Positions 6,271 through 10,434 of a stretch of DNA of 10,434 nucleotides are shown one piece after another. The stretch is from the NCBI GenBank assembly GCA_020861205.1, contig JAJBSY010000081.1, forward strand, positions 1 through 10,434. The letters are read 5' to 3'. This DNA is from Deltaproteobacteria bacterium. GTDB lineage: Bacteria > Desulfobacterota > Desulfovibrionia > Desulfovibrionales > Desulfovibrionaceae. The number at the start of each line of letters is the position of its first letter. Position 1 is the stretch's first letter. Made by a program: the position numbers and the translations under genes. The notes beneath the pieces are model-generated. The model saw only the letters and a program-made list of their open reading frames with translations. It was not told the origin of the DNA and ran no database searches.

Positions 6271-8832
6271 ATGCAGTCGTTACAGGTTTTCAACGTTATT
6301 CCGAAACTGCCCACGGATCTGGAACCGCTCTGGAAACTCGCCCGCAATTACTGGTTCGCCTGGAACTTCGAGGCGGCGAACCTTTTCGCGCAGATTGACC
6401 CGGCCCTCTGGGAAGAAAGCTATCACAACCCGGTGTGGTTCATTAACCACCTTTCCCAGCAGACCTTGCAGGATCTTTCCAACGACAGCCTGTTCAAGGA
6501 ACACCTGGGCCAGATCGTCCGCGAGCTGGAAGCCTATACCAGTCGCCCCATAAGCGACCGCTACCCCGTCAGCCCTTCCGAGAAACCGCTCATCGCCTAC
6601 TTCAGCCTGGAATTCGGCGTCAGCCTGTGCCTGCCCATCTACTCGGGCGGTCTCGGCATCCTGGCCGGCGACCATCTGAAGTCCGCCAGCGACCTCAACG
6701 TGCCCCTCGTGGGCGTGGGGTTCGCCTATGCCAACGGGTACTTCCGCCAGTATATGACCCCGGACGGCTGGCAGCAGGAACGGTATCCGGACTACGACTT
6801 CGACCAGATGCCGCTCGCCCCGGCCCTCACCCCGGATGGGCAGCAGGCGTCCATGCAGATAACCATCGGCGACAGGCCCCTCTTCTTCCGTATCTGGGAG
6901 GCCACGGTCGGGCGCATCCGCCTCTTCCTGCTGGATACCAACATGACGGAAAACCCGCCGGACTTCCGCCAGATTACGGCGCGCCTCTACGGCGGCAACC
7001 TTGAGATGCGGCTGTGGCAGGAGATCCTTCTCGGCATCGGCGGCGTGAAGGCGCTGAAACTCCTGGGGCTCATTCCGCAGGTCATCCACATGAACGAGGG
7101 GCATTCCGCCTTCGCCGGGCTTGAACGCATCCGCGATCTCATGAAGGAACACGACCTCTCTTTCGAAGCCGCCATGGAAGTTTCCGCCTCGGGCAGCATC
7201 TTCACCACCCACACGCCGGTCCCTGCGGGCAACGACCGGTTCCCGCCCGACCTCATGCAGCGGTATTTCGAACCCTACGCCCGCGACATGGGCCTTGCCT
7301 GGAAGGTCTTCCTGGCGCTGGGCCGGGAGGTTCCCTCGGACGACGGCGAATCATTCTGCATGACGGTTCTCGCCCTGCGGCTTTCCCGGTTCAACAACGG
7401 CGTCTCCACGCTCCACGGCCGGGTTTCGCGCAACATGTGGCAAAGGGTCTGGTCGCAGCTTCCGGTGGAAGACGTGCCCATCGGATCCATTACCAACGGC
7501 GTGCACGCGCCCTCCTGGGTGGCCCCGGCCATGGGCGTCACCTATGACCGCTACATGGGCAACTGGCGCGAGGACGGCGACACCCGGCGCATCTGGCCGT
7601 ATGCCGAAAACATACCGGACACGGTGCTCTGGCGGGTACACGAGCATCTCAGGAACCGGCTGGTGGATTTCGTGCGGATGCGCCTGAAGAAGCAGTTGAC
7701 CGCCCAGGGGGCGCGCGCCCAGGAGATCATCGAGGCGGAAGAGGCCCTGAACCCGGACGCGCTGACCATCGGGTTCGCCCGCCGGTTCGCCACTTACAAA
7801 CGCGCCAATCTGCTGCTCCAGGACAAGGAAAGCCTGCTCCGCATCATCCAGAATACCGAAAGGCCCGTGCAGTTCATCTTCGCGGGCAAGGCCCACCCGC
7901 AGGACCAGGGCGGCAAGCAGCTGATGAAGGAACTCATCACGCTCTGCCGTTCCAAGGAATTCCGCATGAACATGGTCTTCCTGGAAGACTACGACATGGA
8001 AGTCGCCGCCTACATGACCTCCGGCTGCGACGTCTGGCTGAACAACCCGCGCCGTCCGCTCGAGGCCTGCGGCACCAGCGGCATGAAAGCCATGTTCAAC
8101 GGCGTTTTGCAGTTCAGCACCCTGGACGGCTGGTGGGACGAGGCCTGGAAGCCCGACAACAGCCTGGGCTGGGCCATCGGCAAGGGCGAGGAATATGCCG
8201 ACCCGGATTACCAGGATTTCGTGGAACTCAAAACCCTGTACAAGATACTGGAGCACGACATCATCCCGGAATTCTACGACCGGGGAAAAACGGACATGCC
8301 CCGTACCTGGGTCGCGAAAATGAAACGCGCCCTTATCGAGCTGGGCCCGCGCTACCACTCCAACCGCATGGTCCACGACTACGCGGAGGAAGCGTACATA
8401 CCGGCCATGCACAGCCACAAGGCGCTTTGCGAAAACGGCTACGCTCCGGCGCGCGAGCTTTCGGAATGGCGCATGAACATCATGACCCACTGGTCCGACG
8501 TGGCCATCAAGGACGTGACCATCACCCGAGGCGACACCGTGTACGTGGGGGATCCCCTGACGGTCGAGGCCAAGGTCCATACCGGCGGCATCGACCTGCA
8601 GTACCTGCACGTGGCGGCGTACGCCGGGACGGTGACGCAGGACCAGGCGTTCCTGCGCCGCAACCTTTTCCCCTTGAAACCCGTGGGCCCCATGACCGAC
8701 GGCTGGCAGGTGTACAAGGGCACCGTGGAACCGGAGGAAGCCGGACACTTCGGCTTTACCGTCCAGGCCATGCCCGTGCACCCGCTGCTGCCGAACAAGT
8801 TCAACCTCGGCCTTATCCGCTGGGCCGAGTAA
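6271..8832 (+). CDS. glgP: Alpha-glucan (glycogen) phosphorylase, GT35, DUF3417-containing type
   Basis: It releases glucose 1-phosphate from glycogen or maltodextrin by phosphorolysis using PLP; cytoplasmic. At 853 aa it fits the shorter 'alpha-glucan phosphorylase' branch of GT35, distinct from the animal/E. coli GlgP-MalP type. The N-terminal 100 or so residues (PLWKLARNYWFAWN) match the DUF3417 style. Then come YFSLEFGVSLCLPIYSGGLG from 110, MNEGHSAF from 274, FTTHTPVPAGNDRF near 311-324, GFARRFATYKRANLL from 501, and the PLP site EACGTSGMK with Lys606 (8086-8088). About 110 C-terminal residues after the catalytic core look beta-rich and are usual in this branch. No membrane or secretion signal is present. 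The gene is monocistronic here, with no glycogen synthase or branching enzyme beside it. It converges with the permease and is followed by a strong hairpin at 8912-8958. Confidence 0.92.
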   Translation: MQSLQVFNVIPKLPTDLEPLWKLARNYWFAWNFEAANLFAQIDPALWEESYHNPVWFINHLSQQTLQDLSNDSLFKEHLGQIVRELEAYTSRPISDRYPVSPSEKPLIAYFSLEFGVSLCLPIYSGGLGILAGDHLKSASDLNVPLVGVGFAYANGYFRQYMTPDGWQQERYPDYDFDQMPLAPALTPDGQQASMQITIGDRPLFFRIWEATVGRIRLFLLDTNMTENPPDFRQITARLYGGNLEMRLWQEILLGIGGVKALKLLGLIPQVIHMNEGHSAFAGLERIRDLMKEHDLSFEAAMEVSASGSIFTTHTPVPAGNDRFPPDLMQRYFEPYARDMGLAWKVFLALGREVPSDDGESFCMTVLALRLSRFNNGVSTLHGRVSRNMWQRVWSQLPVEDVPIGSITNGVHAPSWVAPAMGVTYDRYMGNWREDGDTRRIWPYAENIPDTVLWRVHEHLRNRLVDFVRMRLKKQLTAQGARAQEIIEAEEALNPDALTIGFARRFATYKRANLLLQDKESLLRIIQNTERPVQFIFAGKAHPQDQGGKQLMKELITLCRSKEFRMNMVFLEDYDMEVAAYMTSGCDVWLNNPRRPLEACGTSGMKAMFNGVLQFSTLDGWWDEAWKPDNSLGWAIGKGEEYADPDYQDFVELKTLYKILEHDIIPEFYDRGKTDMPRTWVAKMKRALIELGPRYHSNRMVHDYAEEAYIPAMHSHKALCENGYAPARELSEWRMNIMTHWSDVAIKDVTITRGDTVYVGDPLTVEAKVHTGGIDLQYLHVAAYAGTVTQDQAFLRRNLFPLKPVGPMTDGWQVYKGTVEPEEAGHFGFTVQAMPVHPLLPNKFNLGLIRWAE

Positions 8833-8893
8833 GGGAAGCGGGACCGGACGGAAACCGCCGACCGGCCGGGTCAATCCCTCCGGGACGCTTCCC
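8833..8893 (+). repeat. Long-loop inverted repeat just after the glgP stop
   Basis: GGGAAGCG (8833-8840), immediately after the TAA, pairs perfectly with CGCTTCCC (8886-8893). The 45-nt interval is GC-rich and includes CCGGCCGG. The arms are short and the loop long, so it may be chance or an RNA 3' end structure in the glgP message. Confidence 0.3.
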
Positions 8894-8911
8894 GGCCTCT
8901 CCGTGATAATA

Positions 8912-8958
8912 CCGTCGTAAAGGGCCGCCCTCACCAGGAGGGCGGCCCTTTACGACGG
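8912..8958. terminator. Bidirectional terminator: 21-bp perfect hairpin between convergent genes
   Basis: Two perfectly complementary 21-base arms (8912-8932 and 8938-8958) flank a five-base ACCAG loop. The core AAAGGGCCGCCCTC pairs with GAGGGCGGCCCTTT, so on either strand a GC stem ends in TTT, but no longer T run follows. It lies 79 bp after the glgP stop and 39 bp beyond the permease stop, the expected place for a shared terminator. Extra paired bases outside the TTT could make it act more by blocking exonucleases or stabilising mRNA ends. Confidence 0.75.
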
Positions 8959-8997
8959 CGAAGGACCCGAGAACCGGACCATCCGCGTGGCCCGGAT

Positions 8998-10353
8998 TTA
9001 TACGCCGTCCATGACCGAAGCGTCCGGCGGGTCCAGGCGGAACCCCTTGGTCAGCCAGGCGAGGTAGGCCAGACCGATGGCGAACCAGATCAGGCCGAGG
9101 ATGATGGCCATGCCGTCAAGGCTGATGAGGAGCAGGATATCCAGAATGGCGCCGATCAGGGGGAAAATCAGCCCGCCGACGACCCCCATTTTCTCGCCCT
9201 TGTGGTCGCCCGAGAAATAGATCCGTATCACGCAGAGGTTCACGGCCGTGAACGCGATGAAGGCCCCGAAGTTGATGAAGGAGGTGGAGGTCGCGATATC
9301 CAGCCACAACGCGCCGAGCCCGATAAGGCCCGATATGCCTATGTTGACGGCCGGCGTTTTGAACCGCGGGTGGATGTAGCTGAACACCTTCCTGGGCTGC
9401 AGGATGTTGTCGCGGCCCATGGCATACAGCAGGCGCCCCACGCTGGCCTGGGCGGAAATGCCCGATGCGAACTGCGCGAGGATGAGCCCCGCGAGAAACA
9501 CCGTTACGAAAACGTCGCCGCCCACGGTCCTCGCGACCTCGAAGGAAGCGGAATCCGAATCAACGAAGGTGAAGCCGGGATGCGCCATCTGCATGGTGTA
9601 CGAGGCGATGATGAAGATGCCGCCGCCGATCAGGGCGATGAGCATGATGGCGCGCGGCATGGTCTTTTTCGGTTCGAGGGTCTCTTCCGTCAAGGTGGTC
9701 ACCGCGTCGAAGCCGAGAAAGGAATAGGCGGCGATGGCCGCGCCCGCGATGGTCGCGGAGAACGGCACCTCAAAATTGAAGAACGGCGTCACGCCGGAAA
9801 ACCCGGCCGGTCCGGCGGCCTGCACGGCGTAATGGACGCACAGCGCCACGAACGTTCCCACGATAAAGAGCTGGATGATCATCAGCACGATGTTGAACTT
9901 GACCGCCACTTCCAGGCCGATGACGTTCAGGGCGCTGGTCACCAGGATGAAACCCACGATCCATACCCAGGCGGGTATGGAGGGGAAGGCGGCCGCAAGG
10001 TAGGCCGCGCCGATAAGCCAGATGACCATGGGCAGGAAAAAATACCCCAGAAGAGCGGCCCAGCCGACCATGAAGCCCGTGTGCGCGTTAAAGGTGTTGC
10101 GGGTATAGGTGTAGGCGGACCCGGCGACCGGGTACATGCGGCACAGCCGGCAATAACTGACGGCCGTGAAGGAAATGGCGACCAGCGCGAAGAAGTAGGC
10201 CGCGGCCACGGTACCCTGGCTGGCCGTCGCAAGCACGCCGTACGTGCCGTATACGATCAGCGGCGTCATATAAGCCAGGCCGAACAACAGCACGCCGGAC
10301 AACCCCAGGGTTCTTTTCAGCGTCGCCGGCCCGGCGGGGGACGATCCTTCCAT
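8998..10353 (-). CDS. APC-superfamily amino acid/polyamine permease, PuuP-like
   Basis: A secondary transporter of the inner membrane, predicted to import an amino acid or amine by cation symport. Its 451 residues contain about 12 hydrophobic segments. Family marks include FGLAYMTPLIVYGTYG (24-39), GSAYTY (78-83), HTGFMVGWAALLGYFFLP (91-108), SFLGFDAVTTLTEET (211-225) and ASVGRLLYAMGRD (303-315), then HPRFKTPAVN and NFGAFIAFTAVNL. From memory these closely track E. coli putrescine importer PuuP, making putrescine a reasonable guess, but specificity within APC cannot be read from sequence and related carriers exist. The start is ATG 10353, with AGGAG six bases upstream. A longer in-frame start at 10422 would run through a perfect palindrome and add a polar tail without a ribosome site. 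No polyamine catabolic gene is in the window to support the substrate. Confidence 0.9.
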   Translation of the reverse strand: MEGSSPAGPATLKRTLGLSGVLLFGLAYMTPLIVYGTYGVLATASQGTVAAAYFFALVAISFTAVSYCRLCRMYPVAGSAYTYTRNTFNAHTGFMVGWAALLGYFFLPMVIWLIGAAYLAAAFPSIPAWVWIVGFILVTSALNVIGLEVAVKFNIVLMIIQLFIVGTFVALCVHYAVQAAGPAGFSGVTPFFNFEVPFSATIAGAAIAAYSFLGFDAVTTLTEETLEPKKTMPRAIMLIALIGGGIFIIASYTMQMAHPGFTFVDSDSASFEVARTVGGDVFVTVFLAGLILAQFASGISAQASVGRLLYAMGRDNILQPRKVFSYIHPRFKTPAVNIGISGLIGLGALWLDIATSTSFINFGAFIAFTAVNLCVIRIYFSGDHKGEKMGVVGGLIFPLIGAILDILLLISLDGMAIILGLIWFAIGLAYLAWLTKGFRLDPPDASVMDGV

Positions 10354-10359
10354 GTAATT

Positions 10360-10364
10360 CTCCT
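10360..10364 (-). promoter_or_regulatory. Ribosome-binding site deciding the permease start
   Basis: AGGAG (10364-10360) is six bases before the ATG at 10353. It favours this start over the in-frame ATG at 10422. Confidence 0.6.
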
Positions 10365-10374
10365 GCTTTTCGTT

Positions 10375-10407
10375 ATGGGAAAAAGATTGGGCGGCCGCGC
10401 GGCCGCC
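10375..10407 (-). terminator. GC palindrome followed by T run just upstream of the permease
   Basis: GGCGGCCGCGCGGCCGCC (10390-10407) is a perfect 18-bp palindrome made of two abutting GCGGCCGC octamers. As RNA it could form a 7-bp stem with a GCGC loop, followed on the minus strand by CAATC and a run of T. It may terminate a gene upstream (off the window) or act as an attenuator in the permease leader; the flanking sequence needed to decide is missing. Confidence 0.4.
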
Positions 10408-10434
10408 ATGCATCCGGCCCACCGTTGCCGCCCG

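Noticed and set aside
7351..8934. 527-aa minus-strand frame opposite glgP
   Set aside because: Antisense to the phosphorylase, whose plus frame has all expected motifs including the PLP lysine. The frame also runs through the intergenic hairpin.

Overview
This is a GC-rich (about 60% or more by eye) bacterial chromosomal segment of ordinary housekeeping and regulatory genes. Protein flavour (a large soluble PAS/GAF hybrid kinase, a DUF3417-type alpha-glucan phosphorylase, an ArgD-type aminotransferase) and codon choice suggest a Desulfovibrio-like sulfate reducer. That placement is inference from remembered protein style, not from a search. I see no insertion sequence, phage gene, CRISPR array, tRNA or rRNA.

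Layout, left to right. Positions 1-3397 (minus) hold most of a soluble hybrid histidine kinase: three PAS domains, GAF, HisKA, HATPase, and two receivers. Its C-terminal end lies off the left edge. Its upstream gap, 3398-3736, contains a good extended -10 promoter for the kinase and two intrinsic-terminator-like hairpins. Next (4069-3737, minus) is a 110-residue protein I do not recognise. It has its own near-consensus promoter, and a perfect 10-bp inverted repeat is centred exactly on the -10 hexamer. Then come argD (5372-4179, minus) and dut (6056-5565, minus, GTG start), co-directional but separated by 192 bp.

A divergent intergenic region (6057-6270) separates dut from an alpha-glucan phosphorylase (6271-8832, plus). 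The phosphorylase converges on a PuuP-like APC amino acid/polyamine permease (10353-8998, minus). Between them is a striking 21-bp perfect hairpin that probably terminates both transcripts.

The genes do not form one pathway: signalling, arginine biosynthesis, dUTP removal, glucan breakdown and amine/amino acid uptake each look independently transcribed. Many long antisense reading frames are GC-bias shadows. The observations most worth checking are the operator-like dyad on the promoter of the small unknown gene and that gene itself. I did not find convincing evidence of a previously undescribed multi-gene system.
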